From Polyodon spathula (lineage: Eukaryota > Chordata > Actinopteri > Acipenseriformes > Polyodontidae), in assembly GCF_017654505.1 (NCBI RefSeq), contig NC_054534.1, positions 10,209,071 to 10,273,070 on the forward strand: DNA of 64,000 nucleotides, written 5' to 3'. A program made the position numbers and the translations under genes. The notes beneath the pieces are model-generated. The model was not told the DNA's origin and ran no database searches. It saw only the letters and a list, made by a program, of their open reading frames with translations. This document shows, piece by piece, positions 1-13,839 of this stretch (positions are counted from its first letter, which is position 1; every line of letters begins with the position of its first letter).

Positions 1-1579
1 ATGTAGTACTCCATAGTGTTTATGTGATACAGCCATTTGAAATTTCTTTAGAATATATAGTATCTTTTTTAGGTAATGATTTAAAAAAAATCTGAACATT
101 TGTAAAACAAGAACATTTCGCAAGCAATAAATGTTTGCTAATTTTGCGTTTTATTAAAAATCTGCAAAATTAACGTGCCGTGAAATATTTTATTCATACA
201 TCTGCAGCACATTAAAAGAAAAAGAAGCACAGACATTTATTGCAGCAAAAATGGACCTTGAAGATCATTAGCGAAATTAAGTTGCCACAAAAAAAAGTAC
301 TGTGCAGTACACATACGTTTAGACCCTTCAGATCTGTAGACTTGTGTAACCTTTTTCAGTTCTGGAAACATCAAAATAATCTTAGTTGAAATACAGTTGT
401 TAGTGTTAAATGCACTTCATACTGCATGATTCTTTGCAACATATTTTGGCCATATTCCGCTTTTGTTGTTGTTAACATGGCTGTTATGTTCAGTTTTAAA
501 ACTATTGCAGTAGTACAGCACCGCTATTACGTTATGGATTGTCGCAATAGCTACGTTAATTGAGCCAGTTGGGTTTGACGGCAATCGCAAAAGTTAGTGG
601 GGCATGTGCATCTGTTTGGTTGTAACAGTAAAGTGCTGTTCCTGATCACTAAATTCTGTCTTGTGAATATGTAACAACTGTATCCAAGCAAAGCGGTGTA
701 TGGAATTTCTTTACCAAGAAGGAGAAAATGGAATTTGCAAACTGCCAAGGAAATGTTTCATTTAAAGGAGGAAGCGCACTTGGTTAATGTGCTCCACATT
801 TATTTTATTTTATTTATGTGCTTATTTTGCTGCTTATTTTAAAAAACTATAGGGTAGATGTCCTAAAATGGGCCAGTCACAGCACAAACATACTGCAATT
901 TGCATTTTCGTTATGACAATTAGCAAAGTGCACATTTTGTTGTATGAAGTAAGAAGAAATATGTTAATGAAGAGAGCCACAATATGCTAATTATGAATAC
1001 CTAGTGCACTTTTTTTGAACTTTACCCTACTGGCAATGCAATATAAATCATGCTGCTGCACCGCACGCACTGGTGTACAATGTGAAATAAAAGATTATTT
1101 TAAATTGAAACTAAATGATTGGGTTTTTATGTTATTTTAATTATGATTAATAATTGTGACTGTTTAAAACATGCTTTCAAAAGTTTCAACAGCTTATGTA
1201 CATCTCATTACAATATTTCTCCACCCATGCAGGAACGTCCAGAATTACATTTCATTTTAGGCTAAAGCGCAAATAAGAACTGCGGCTGCAAAGCATTAGT
1301 TAAAGTGATGCTAGCAGCATTGCATTTGTTTAGTACATTTCACGCTACACTTCCGACTGGTTTGCAACGATTGTGACAGATGCAACACTTTAGTACATCT
1401 ACCCCTATGTATGCGCCATAACCATAGATGAAGCATTCTGTATTGATGTTGTTCTATTGTTTTTTTTGTAATTTAGTTCCCAAGAAGAATAGTTGCCTCA
1501 GTTATTCTTATTCTTATGTAAGTCAGTATGTTAAGTAACATTATTCCGGAGGTTTCATTTGACTTTATGAAGCAAAATT
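1..1579. other. AT-rich intergenic or intronic DNA, no gene seen
   Basis: No reading frame here resembles a known protein, and no exon with convincing splice sites was found. The N-terminal exons of RIOK2, which should lie upstream of 5192, were not recognised here or in 3000-5190. They are either before the window or lost. Confidence 0.5.
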
Positions 1580-2996
1580 ATTCATAAGAACATAAGAACA
1601 TAAGAAAGTTTACAAACGAGAGGAGGCCATTCGGCCCATCTTGCTCGTTTGGTTGTTAGTAGCTTATTGATCCCAAAATCTCATCAAGCAGCTTCTTGAA
1701 GGATCCCAGGGTGTCAGCTTCAACAACATTACTGGGGAGTTGATTCCAGACCCTCACAATTCTCTGTGTAAAAAAGTGCCTCCTATTTTCTGTTCTGAAT
1801 GCCCCTTTTTCTAAACTCCATTTGTGACCCCTGGTCCTTGTTTCTTTTTTCAGGCTGAAAAAGTCCCTTGGGTCGACACTGTCAATACCTTTTAGAATTT
1901 TGAATGCTTGAATTAGGTCGCCACGTAGTCTTCTTTGTTCAAGACTGAACAGATTCAATTCTTTTAGCCTGTCTGCATATGACATGCCTTTTAAGCCTGG
2001 AATAATTCTGGTCACTCTTCTTTGCACTCTTTCTAGAGCAGCAATATCTTTTTTATAGCGAGGTGACCAGAACGGAACACAATATTCAAGATGAGGTCTT
2101 ACTAGTGCATTGTACAGTTTTAACATTACTTCCCTTGATTTAAATTCAACACTTTTCACAATGTATCCAAGCATCTTGTTAGCCTTTTTTATAGCTTCCC
2201 CACATTGTCTAGATGAAGACATTTCTGAGACAACAAAAACTCCTAGGTCTTTTTCATAGATTCCTTCTCCAATTTCAATATCTCCCATATGATATTTATA
2301 ATGTACATTTTTATTTCCTGCGTGCAGTACCTTACACTTTTCTCTATTAAATGTCATTTGCCATGTGTCTGCCCAGTTCTGAATCTTGTCTAGATCATTT
2401 TGAATGACCTTTGCTGCTGCAACAGTGTTTGCCGCCACTCCTACTTTTGTGTCGTCTGCAAATTTAACAAGTTTGCTTACTATACCAGAATCTAAATCAT
2501 TAATGTAGATTAGGAATAGCAGAGGACCTAATACTGATCCCTGTGGTACACCGCTGGTTACCACACTCCATTCTGAGGTTTTTCCTCTAATCAGTACTTT
2601 CTGTTTTCTACATGTTAACCACTCCCTAATCCATGTACATGTGTTTCCTTGAATCCCAACTGCGTTCAGTTTGAGAATTAATCTTTTGTGCGGGACTTTG
2701 TCTAAAGCTTTCTGGAAATCTAAATAAACCATGTCATATGCTTTGCAATTATCCATTATCGATGTTGCATCCTCAAAAAAATCAAGCAAGTTAGTTAGGC
2801 ACGATCTCCCTTTCCTAAAACCATGTTGACTGTCTCCCAGTACCCTGTTACCATATAGGTAATTTTCCATTTTGGATCTTATTATAGTTTCCATAAGTTT
2901 GCATATAATAGAAGTCAGGCTTACTGGTCTGTAGTTACCTGGTTCAGTTTTGTTTCCCTTTTTGTGGATCGGTATTACGTTTGCAATTTTCCAGCC
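1580..2996 (-). mobile_element. 5'-truncated CR1/Rex1-like LINE with reverse transcriptase
   Basis: The minus strand carries an open frame of more than 400 codons (2894-1656, and open further up to about 2996). It contains reverse transcriptase blocks typical of the CR1/Rex1 group: SQHGFRKGRSCLTNLL, DMVYLDFQKA, SGVPQGSVLGPLLFLIYIND and the catalytic FADD box. A C-terminal region of the RRVTRIIPGLKG type follows. The 3' end, at the low coordinate, has the short repeat AACATAAGAACATAAG at 1586-1605, a common end of this family. The endonuclease and the start of the reverse transcriptase are missing, which is the usual 5' truncation after target-primed reverse transcription. The long intact frame suggests fairly recent insertion. 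A second copy of the same family lies at 18945-19873. The subfamily name is uncertain. Confidence 0.9.
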
Positions 2997-3380
2997 AATT
3001 CAATTCAATTCTGTAGGGTGATGCAAAACTTTTGGCCATAGCGTATACCGGTTGTACATAATAACTTGTAAGATGGTACCTGTGTCAAACCACATTACAA
3101 TAAAACTGAAGCTGTGTGGAAAGCCCTTTATTGCTGCAGCACTGATATATTGTGGGGTGGGGGAAGATTAAACAGCAGGTAATTTAATTGAAAATCACAA
3201 CAACATGACTAATTACTTTCAGGATCAATTTCTATTCAGATGAAAAATCCCTGCAGTTCTTGTAGAAAGAGGGCTGTTTAGAATGTGTTTCCAGATGTTC
3301 TCCTGATGTTGCAGGAGTGGCAGATACTTCATGGAAGAGGTGTATCTGTGTGGTTATAGATAGATAGATAGATGTATATA

Positions 3381-4539
3381 CAGTGTCTGGCAAAAGTATT
3401 CAGACCCCTGACCAATTCTCTCATATTACCGAATCACAAATGGTACATTGAAATTTCATCTGTTTGATATTCTATTTTTGCACTGAAACTCGGAATCAAT
3501 TATTGTAAGGTGACATTAGTTTTATGTTGGGAAATATTTTTAAGAAAAATAAAAAACTGAAATATCTTGCTTGCATAAGTATTCAACCCCTTTGCTGTGG
3601 AAGCTCCCAGTTTGCACCGATGATCGAAATTGCCCTAACGAGGACACAATTACCTTACCATTGGCCTCCACCTGTGAACCATTAAAGTTGCTGTCACATT
3701 TTCTGGATAAAAACCCCACTGTTGAAGGATCATTGGTAAGGCTGTGAATCTGAAGGAAAATGAAGACCAAAGAGCATTCTACAGAAGTTAGAGATAAAGT
3801 AACACAAATGCATAGATTAGGGAAAGGGTACAAAATAATATCCAAGTGTTTGGATATCCCAGTGAGCACAGTTGGATCAATAATCAGGAAGTGGAAGCTG
3901 CATCACACCACCCAGGCACTGCCAGGAAAAGGCCCTCCCTCAAAACTCAGCGCTCAAACAAGAAGGAAACTTGTGAGAGAAGCCACAGAGAGGCCAACAA
4001 TCACTTTGAGGGAGCTGCAGAGTTCAGTGGCTGGGAGTGGAGTAATGGTCCCAGGCACAAGGCCAAAGCAGCTCAATAACAAAATGGTGAATGCCCTACA
4101 GTGGCCCAGTCAAAGTCCTGATCTCAGTCCCATTGAGAATCTGTGGCACTATTTGAAAATTGTGGTCCACAAGTGTCGTCCAACCAACCTGAACAACCTG
4201 GAGCAAATCTGCCAAGAAGAATGGGCCAAAATCACTCCAACACTGTGTGCAAAGCTGGTACATACTTACCCCAAAAGACTTAAAGCTGTTATTGCAGCCA
4301 AAGGTGGCTCTACCAAATAATATGTGGGGGTTGAATACTTATGCAAGCAAGATATTTCGGTTTTTTATTTTTCTTAAAAATATTTCCCAACATAAAACCA
4401 ATGTCGCCTTACAAGAATTGATTTTGAGTTTAAGTGTTTTAAAATAAAATATCAAACAGAACGAAATTTCAATGTACCATTTGTAATTCAATAATATGAG
4501 AAAATTGGTCAGGGTTCTGAATACTTTTGCAAGGCACTG
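3381..4539 (+). mobile_element. Internally deleted Tc1/mariner transposon with long terminal inverted repeats
   Basis: The element starts CAGTG at 3381 and ends CACTG at 4539, with TA dinucleotides on both sides (3379-3380 and 4540-4541), the target site of Tc1/mariner. The terminal inverted repeats are about 210 bp long (roughly 3381-3600 against 4325-4539) and only moderately diverged. Between them a 186-codon frame (3760-4320) starts with the paired helix-turn-helix DNA-binding region (STEVRDKVTQMHRLGKGYK). It then jumps from the linker straight to the last catalytic block (WPSQSPDLSPIENLW), so the central DDE region with the first aspartates is gone. The deletion junction is near 4050-4085. 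The copy cannot make active transposase but could be mobilised in trans. Confidence 0.92.
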
Positions 4540-4541
4540 TA

Positions 4542-5384
<843 letters not shown>

Positions 5385-5513
5385 TAGCCTAATAGATGAG
5401 TTTCTGGTTGTGTGTTTTTTTTATTATTTGTGTGTTTTTTGTATTATACGGAATAACAGTCAAGCAAAAAAAGAAATTAAAGAAACAAATAGATTTAAAA
5501 GAGCCACAAGTAA

Positions 5514-5708
<195 letters not shown>

Positions 5709-6910
5709 TAATTTTGATGTATTTTTATTCTTTATATTGCTTGTCTTATTCAGTTGGGGTAGATTGACTAAGGGACAGCATGTGGCGTTCAGCGGTGCGC
5801 TGTACCTGTAACTGCACCGGAGACTGAGGACTGAGTGCTGGCCTGCAAGTGTTCCTCTTCTAGCTCTGTAGTTAGTGCACAGGCTTCTGAAGCTGATGAT
5901 GTGAAGATAGTTTACAGAAAACACAACAAATAATTTCACCTTGTTTGCATACTATTATGAAACTATAATTCTCACAATTTTCACTAACATTTAAAAGACT
6001 GGCAACCGTGCTACTTTTGGTACGGAGTAATTTGGTTCTGGGTTTTGGGAAATGAAGAAAATACAAGGATCTTAAAAATTCAAACATACACACACACACA
6101 CAAACTAGCTCTTGTTGGTAACTTCTGTATCGTGAAGCTGGATCATGCCAGTTGGGTGTGGGACTGGCATTACTGAAGACCTGAGCCCCTTACAAGGCCA
6201 GGTGGACCTGACTGAGTTCAAACAGGCCGTACTGGAGCTGGAAGGATCGAGGGCAGAGGGGAGTGATCAGCCCCGTACAGAACAGGGGCCTGGGAGTGCC
6301 ACAGCGACAGAGGAGGGTGACGGGCGGGAGCTCGAAGATGAGTGTCCTGATTTAGTGGACCTTTCTGCAGCCAACAAAGAGTTCAGGGCTTTCAGGTGTC
6401 ATGCCTCAACATCACCAGTGTATACGTGCTTAAATAATTTCACAAGTGCATAAAGTGCATGTAGGTCGTCGCTAACCATTTCCATGATACTAATATCTTT
6501 CCATCCGTGGCGAGAATGTATGTCACTATGGTTAATCACTCCTGTAACCAGAGAAGGCTGACCTCCAGTAAAGTGAATGTTACTTTATTTCTAGACCTCA
6601 TCGTTAATCGTTTTCTCTTTTTCCAATGCACAGAGACGAGGAGAGCATGCTGCATGTCAACGGACACAGATGGAGAACCAGCAGCATGACGTCAGTTGGC
6701 AGCACAGCAAGCTGTTCCACGATCCCGCCGGTGAGTTCAGTGTTCCGAAGCAGCAGCACAGGAAAGGTTAGAAAAGGAGGATGTTCTGATTCATGTTCAC
6801 GTGGGTGTGAAATACATAAATACCTTGTTCTCTGCCAAGGCACACAGATCTGACACTTAACGCATTTGTCCTTTTTCTGGATTTATTGTTTATAGATGCA
6901 GTTGAAGTCT

Positions 6911-6922
6911 GGGGGGGGGGGG
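6911..6922 (+). repeat. Poly-G tract
   Basis: A run of about twelve G lies in the last RIOK2 intron. A matching run of about twenty C lies at 18451-18471. Confidence 0.7.
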
Positions 6923-7854
6923 GTTATCAGAATTGAAAACCAGGAGTTGACCCCTTTCCCTGATCAACACCTCATAGGCTCACATACTAGCCCACTGTTG
7001 CTGTCCATAATGTTAAAACTGTAGCAGACCTGTGAGCGAAGGAGCCAAGTAAGCTTACATGGAGTCCCGTGCAGGACGAAATGTTTTTACATCAATTGGC
7101 GACATCCACGTTTCCTTTCCAACCTTTTGGATGAAGAACAAGGGCTTTACCATCAAACTGTACCGTTATTGAACAACATGTGTCGCTTCTTATATTAGTG
7201 GTTATTTTCATCATCATTTTGACAAGCAAAACTGACAATTTATTTGAAGAAAATAAACTTACTGTTCATGTGTAAACAATTGAATTAAATTAATGTATTC
7301 ACTGTGTGAAGCCAGTTCCGCCATGTGTTAAATTTCAGAAAGCTGCAAAAAAAAAAAAAAAACTAATTCTGTTTCTGTTTGAGCTGATAAAGACTGCAAA
7401 TTGTCTTTTTTAGCCTGCTGTTCTCAGACAGTGAATGAGGGCCTCCTAGTGGTTGAAGCATGCAACTGATATCACAAATATCGCATTGTGAGAGTGGGGG
7501 TCACCTTTTTAAATGGATTTTGGTGCAGTTAGACTAGATACCACCATGGAAGCTAAGCCACAAACTACAGCACTACATCATATTAGGTTTTCTGTAATAT
7601 GTCCACATCGAACCATGCAGCCAGAAACAGCCGAGCAATAGTCAACAAGGCTAAAGAATATATCTGCAACAAATGGTGACAAGCCTAGTGTATTTTGTTC
7701 AAGGCGATAGTTTGATAGTATGCCTGGCACATCCCAGAGAGAACTGGATCTGCTGTGCAAATGTAGGACCTTTTTAACCCTTTGAACAGACCCCTTTCCT
7801 TGTAAATTCCTGTAGGAGGAAAATCCACTAGTGTGACTAGCAGTAGAAAGAAAT

Positions 7855-8115
7855 ATTATAATTAGGACTTTTGTTTATATTAATTTCATTTTTAGGTGCT
7901 TATTTTTATGTACTTTTTTTGGTTTGTTTTTTGGGGCTTTCGCTGTTTATATACTGTGAAATTTATTGTTTTCGGTTAATTTCCAAAATGCTTGGGTGTT
8001 TTTTTCTCCACAATATGCATGAACTTACCTTCAATCCTTATGGTCACGGCCATATTCTTCTGGGGATTTTGTGTGTGTGTAGGCATTTTTTTTACAATGT
8101 TTTATCGATTACAGA
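7855..8115 (+). repeat. T-rich interspersed repeat, copy 1
   Basis: The block begins TTATAATTAGGACTTTTG, continues through GGTGCTTATTTTTA, TTTTCGGTTAATTTCC and AAAATGCTTGGG, and ends near GGCATTTTTTTTACA. A closely similar series of words in the same order occurs at 28430-28745, so this is an interspersed family. I see no terminal inverted repeats and no protein. Confidence 0.7.
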
Positions 8116-8524
8116 CAAAAAATTAGAAACCTTAATTATAACCTACCATGTATTTTCTTATGTAATTCTTGCTTGTGTCATATTCCTCCCTGCCCCCCCC
8201 CCGAATGCTCTCTGCCTAATGCACATTAGTAACACGATCGCAGCGGTGTGTTCGGATGTGTAAAAGGACAAAGCAAGACCTGCCCCGTTAAGGTATTACA
8301 TGAAAAGACTAATGCATTCTGCAATACAGAGCCATTAGTACAGCAGAAAGTTAAGGCAAAATCAATTGCCCTGGATGCATTCCCTCATTAATCCAGAGGA
8401 TACATTCGTTTCCTGTGCACCTGAGCGGTGAGCACTGCCCAAGAAGCATTCTCTCTGCAGTTTTATTATCCTTTGTAGTCATTTAAAGGGGACTTGACCT
8501 ACTTATATGTACCATTCAACCCTG

Positions 8525-8645
8525 TGATGGGGACCGTGTGACCTGTCCAGTCTGTCTTCTCTTCTGATGGGACCATGGCCTGTCCAGTCTGTCCTCTGTC
8601 CTGATGTGGCTGTGTGGCCTGTCCAGTCTGTCTTTCTGGCTCTCC
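8525..8645 (+). repeat. Short tandem repeat around GGCCTGTCCAGTCTGTC
   Basis: Three imperfect copies of a roughly 40-bp unit share CCTGTCCAGTCTGTCYTCT. They lie in the last RIOK2 intron. Confidence 0.75.
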
Positions 8646-9001
8646 TCTCCCCTCTCCCTCTGGTGCTGATTGAAAGTATTTGTGCTTTTTAATGAAAACA
8701 TAATACATGATGATAATTAATGAATAATACCATCACTTCTTGCATTATTTCTATGAGAGGTGATGGAGGGGCATGGAAGCAGCTGCACAATGAGATATAT
8801 CGTTACTGTGTGTTTAATAATGTTAACTGCTTCTCGTAGGAATTGGTGAAACAGAAGGTGAAAAGGCAGCTGACGAAGCAACAGAAGTCAGCCCAAAGAA
8901 GGCGCTTGCAGAAGGGCGAGGCCAGTCTGGTTACCAAAGTGAGGCGGGACAACCTCCAGGATATTAAATGTAGTGTGGAGGCAGCTTCTTTCTGGGGCTG
9001 A

Positions 9002-11072
9002 AGAGCACATCGCCAACCATGGCACTGGAACAGCTGGAGTGTCTGTACACGATTGCATTGTGGAGCTGTTTCTGTACCAGGAACTGCTTGCAGTACTGTT
9101 CAGTCATATTGTATATTATCTACTGAATACATTTTCATAAAGAACTCAGCAACTGAATGTTTGGCAAACTTTGTAATTGTGATAGTGTTTTGGAATGGGT
9201 AGCTGTGCTGTACCATTACCACGGTGTAGCTAGGGCACAATCACCCTGCTGTATGAAGTCTGCAAAAAAGCTTTTGTGTCTGTTCTGCCAGGTGGCTCTC
9301 CAAATATGATTTTGCAAAGGATCAATGTCTGTAGAACCAGACATTCCTGAAAACCAAGCTTGAAGCAGATGATGGTTTGCACTGCCTCCTAATGTATACA
9401 CTTGAGGGCTCAATTTAATTCACTTCAACGCGAGGGAACGTTTTGAGAAATAAAAAAAAATGATTGTACAACAATTCCCCCCACCCATCCAAATGCTGGA
9501 TGAATACTGATGACCATATTATACACCACTAAAGCAAAATCAGAATTCTGGCTTCACAAGACAAGTCCATTAATAAATCCAAAAATATATCATTGTATAT
9601 CCAGCTACAAACTTGAGCCCAGATATAGTTGTAAATGTTCTGTTGTTCAAAAAAGAAAGTAAACAGCATACATACTGAACTCTGCTATATCGGGGTAACT
9701 TGACACAGTCTTGTCAATCAATATTCAGTCCTGCTTTTAGTTTTCCCAGCAGACAGGAAATGTGTGTTTCTGTGGCTTGAGTGGATGTAGGAATGTCACT
9801 TTCTATCAAGCATATTCTAATGAGAGACCGTGTGTGTGACCTTGTGTGCCGTGTTAGTGACTGGATCGTTATCTTGGGGATTGCTTGGTCAGCATTCTAA
9901 TCAGAGACCGTGTGTGTGTGACCTTGTGTGCTGTGATAGTGACTGGGTGGTTCTCTTGATGATTGCTTGGTTAAGACATTTTTTAGTACAGGGTACTGAG
10001 AGTGATAACGCTATTGTAGCTAACATTAGTATAATTCCATAACTTGTAGCTGTTGTGCACTACCATGGATTAGTTCTTCAATGTGTAGCTTTGAAAGAAA
10101 GACATGTTCCAGTGAACATGCATTTTTATTTACTTCTCCGTGCTTTCAGACTGTGGCGTTTGTCACGGACATCCTGACATCGCACACAGCATCAGCAAGC
10201 TGGCTGCACAGATCTGAAATAAGGCACATAAACAGAACTTTCTTTAACCTAACACAGTACCAGATATCGTAGCTTATAATGAAAAACTGCAGGTTTGAGA
10301 AGTATGCAATTAATGGAAATGCAAAAGAATGAATATATATGAAATTATATTGTTAGCTGCAATCACTTGACGTTGACCTACTAATCCCCAAACCGCCTTA
10401 CAGAGTACCAGATTGACACTAATGTTGGCTTTCTTTATTGCCAGCTGGCTGTCAGTGGACACTGGTTTGGAACACGGCCTGCTGGCTCTTTATCTCACCC
10501 CAACCCAATCCAGTCCAGTCCGTTTATGTCCAGTCCAGTCTTTCTCTACAGCACAGGATTCCAGCTGTATCTCATGATGTCACTAGGTCATGCAGCAGGT
10601 TTGCACAGGGACCTCACTGCCTGTGTTCTGTTTACATTACAATTTTGGGGGTTTAAACAGAAGACACTTCCTTCAGGAAGCTCCCAGGTTATGTCAACAA
10701 TTTTCTACTCAAACTTTGTAAAAGCTTCCACTATTAAATAGCAAGTCTGAGTGACTTTATTTGGGTTGCAGTATAATAAAGGTGAAAGACTGGGCACACT
10801 TTACGTGTCTCTAATTATTGTGTATATACGTAGTAGTTACATAGTAAGTTCATGTGTACTTACACCATTGCAAAGTTATTGTTCATAGTTACAATGTATT
10901 TAATAGAAAATTGCATGATATACTGTATGTAAGTACACAATTTATCAGAAAGGGGTTAGGGATAGGGTTGTAACTATGCATAATGACATTGTAATGATGT
11001 GTAAGTACACATGTCTTTACCAAATAACTACTATGAGACACAACATAAAGTGTTACGCAGGACTGGACAGAT

Positions 11073-11117
<45 letters not shown>

Positions 11118-11840
11118 TGAATGGAACACCAAGACATTTTTAATTTTAAGAATTATATTTACCCCGTATCTCCCAGATGAATATGAATCATATCTAACAT
11201 GACACCCTCCATTCAATGTGCTTCTTTTACAGCTGCTTATAAGAGAGCTGCACAGCACAGGGGAGTGAGAGACAGGTGAGGTGTAAGGACTAATTTCATT
11301 TGCTGCACCTTGAAGGTGACATGATGCATTCAAGGGGTCCTGGCACTGAACGCACTGCGTCCGTTTTGATTCCTGTCAGTGAGTGTGTAGGACTGTGCTG
11401 CACTGGATGGGCATGTGGACTGAAAGAAGCAGCAGTCATGTGGTTTGTGTTTCCACTGGTGCTAGACATGGTCCACTCCTCCTCTGCTTTTTTCTACTGC
11501 ATGCTATGCCCCTTATAGAAGGGATTTGCCAGTGATTCTTTAAGAAAGCAAACACGTCTTTTCCTTCTTTTAAATTGTTATCCCCTTCGGCTTTGCATCG
11601 CCTTTGGTGTTCTGCTACGTCCTGCTGGTCCTCTGATTGATACAAAAATAACAGCATTATAATACCACAGGCAACACTACAGAGGGCCCCTGTGGCTGGT
11701 TTCACATTCACCTCTTGTGTCTGATTGGCAGATGTAGGGGAAGAAATCAGGAGAGAGAGAGAGAGATTCTTTGCATTTGTTCACACCACCTCTATTCAGT
11801 TCAATAAAAGCTGTGCTGTTCTCAAGGCATGAGGACTTTG
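9002..11840. other. RIOK2 3' flank and intergenic DNA, no gene seen
   Basis: The RIOK2 3' untranslated region presumably starts here. An AATAAA at 9449-9454 is a possible polyadenylation signal. A two-copy repeat of about 80 bp built on AGAGACCGTGTGTGTGACC lies at 9822-9970. A long poly-T tract (about 42 T) lies at 11075-11116. No LIX1 exon was recognised. Confidence 0.5.
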
Positions 11841-11844
11841 AAGA

Positions 11845-12180
11845 CATGAGGGCTAGGTCAGCCAGGGTGTCCTCGGCTCACCGCGCACCAGCGACCCCTG
11901 TGGTCTGGCCAGGCACCTGCAGGCTTGCCTGTAAGCTGCCCAGAGTTGCGTTGTCCTCCGACGCTGTAGCTCTGGGTGGCTGCATGGTGAGTCTGCAGTG
12001 TGTAAAGATGCGTGTGGCTGACGGCACATGCTTCGGAGGACAGCGTGTTTTTGTCTTCGCCCCTCCCGAGTCAGCGCAGCAGTGGTAGCAGTGAGCTGAG
12101 CCTAAAAAAAAAATAATAATTGGACACGACTAAATTGGGGAGAAAATAATTAAAAATAATAATTGGCGACGACTAAATTT
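11845..12180 (+). mobile_element. SINE-like element, copy 1
   Basis: A conserved body runs from about 11856 (GCCAGGGTGTCCTCGGCTCA) through GCAGGCTTGCCTGTAAGC and GCTTCGGAGGACAGC to GTGAGCTGAGCCTAAA. It is followed by an A-rich tail of AATAATAATTGG units. The same body occurs at 45958-46266, its tail alone at 13500-13600, and a longer relative with a tRNA-like head at 59565-60002. That makes it a short interspersed element rather than unique DNA. Confidence 0.75.
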
Positions 12181-12628
12181 ATAAAAATAAATAAAATAAT
12201 TAACTGATTAAGATGTGGAAAGAGGCTTAGTTGGCTAGATTAAGTAATTTGGGTGCAGGTGGAACAAAGACCAGGAGGTTTCTGGAATTGTGCCCATAAG
12301 CTCAGAACTGAGTCTGATATGTCAGGAGCTGGGGCTTTCACAAGGAAATCATTTCTGAGGCAGCATTCAGACAAACAAGTCTGTTCAATGGAATGGGCAA
12401 AGGCAATGTGGTCTTTATTAAGGGAGAGAGACGGCCAGCACGCTTGATTAGGCCGTTCTTATAACTAATGTAAGCACATTCCTGTACCACAGCACTCAGT
12501 GGAGCCGGAGCAGTGTTTCTGGTCACACTTTAGTGAAGCAGCTACACAGCACTCCGTGTTTCTGGTCACATTTTAACTGAAGGAGCTCTCCTCTCACACA
12601 GAAAAAACTCTTATTGGAGTACTGTATG

Positions 12629-12780
12629 TTTAATAACAACACACACACCTGCTAAGTAACGGTTAACATACAGGAATGTGTTTAATAACAACACACACAC
12701 CTGCTAAGTAACGGTTAACATACAGGAATGTGTTTAATAACAACACACACACCTGCTAAGTAACGGTAAATATATAGGAA
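12629..12780 (+). repeat. Three-copy tandem repeat, unit about 51 bp
   Basis: Three nearly perfect copies of TTTAATAACAACACACACAC followed by CTGCTAAGTAACGGTTAACA and TACAGGAATGTG. The third copy is degenerate at its end. Confidence 0.9.
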
Positions 12781-12849
12781 TAATAAATGTTGGACAGTTT
12801 CGTAGTAATAAACCGTTTTTTATAATCTAAATGAATTTATTGTTTGTTA

Positions 12850-13500
12850 ACCCTCTTTACAATAATTCACAGGGTGTGCCATGTAGATCTGTATTTATTA
12901 TAATTCACAGGGCGTGCCATATAGATCTGTATTTATTATAATTCACATGGCGTGCCATATACATTTGTATTATAATTCACAGGGCATGCCATGTAGATCT
13001 GTATTAAAATTCACAGGGTGTGTCATGTAGATTTGTATTTATTATAATTCACAGGGCATGCCATGTAGATCTGTATTTATTAAAATTCACAGGGTGTGTC
13101 ATGTAGATCTGTATTTATTATAATTCACAGGGCATGCCATGTAGATCTGTATTTATTAAAATTCACAGGGTGTGCCATGTAGATCTGTATTTATTAAAAT
13201 TCACAGGGCGTGCCATGTAGATCTGTATTTAGTATAATTCACAGGGTGTGCCATGTAGATCTGTATTTATTATAATTCACAGGGCGTGCCATATAGATCT
13301 GTATTTATTATAATTCACAGGGTGTGCCATGTAGATCTGTATTTATTATAATTCACAGGGTCTGCCATGTAGATCTGTATTTATTATAATTCACAGGGTG
13401 TGCCATATAGATCTGTATTTATTATAATTCACAGGGCGTGCCATATAGATCTGTATTTATTATAATTCACAGGGCGTGCCATGTAGATCTGTATTTATTA
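12850..13500 (+). repeat. Minisatellite, unit about 41 bp, roughly 16 copies
   Basis: Repeated unit built on TTATAATTCACAGGGCGTGC followed by CATGTAGATCTGTATTTA. Copies differ by single bases and a few are shortened. The array ends abruptly in the SINE tail at about 13500. Confidence 0.95.
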
Positions 13501-13600
13501 TGCGTGTGTTCGTCTTTGACGCTTCTGAGTCAGTGCAGGGGTGGTAGCAGTGAGCTGAGCCTAAATACAATTGGTGACTACTAAATAAAAAATAAAAAAG
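13500..13600 (+). mobile_element. SINE 3' tail fragment
   Basis: TTCTGAGTCAGTGCAGGGGT, then GTGAGCTGAGCCTAAA and an AATTGGTGACTACTAAA tail. It matches the 3' ends of the SINE copies at 11845, 45958 and 59565. The body is missing and is replaced by the minisatellite on the left. Confidence 0.65.
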
Positions 13601-13839
13601 TGATATCTCTAACAGTGCTTGTAGTGTATTGATGTCTTTAAAAGCAAGTCACCTTCCACATTTGGTAATATTTCATCATCTAAACACGGGGGGTATTAAG
13701 ATCTACCACTGTTTAGATCAATTGAACTGCCTCTTCCTGTTTCCTCCCCTGGTAGTCCCTAGCTGGAAACACTTGATATCCCACAGTTTCAGATTCACCT
13801 AGTATATTCCTAAATTACCATCAAATACTATTGGAATTG

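Noticed and set aside
3005..3050. ACTTTTGGCCATAGC-type word resembling a Tc1 inverted repeat end
   Set aside because: Only one short end is visible, with no matching partner or target site, so no element can be delimited.
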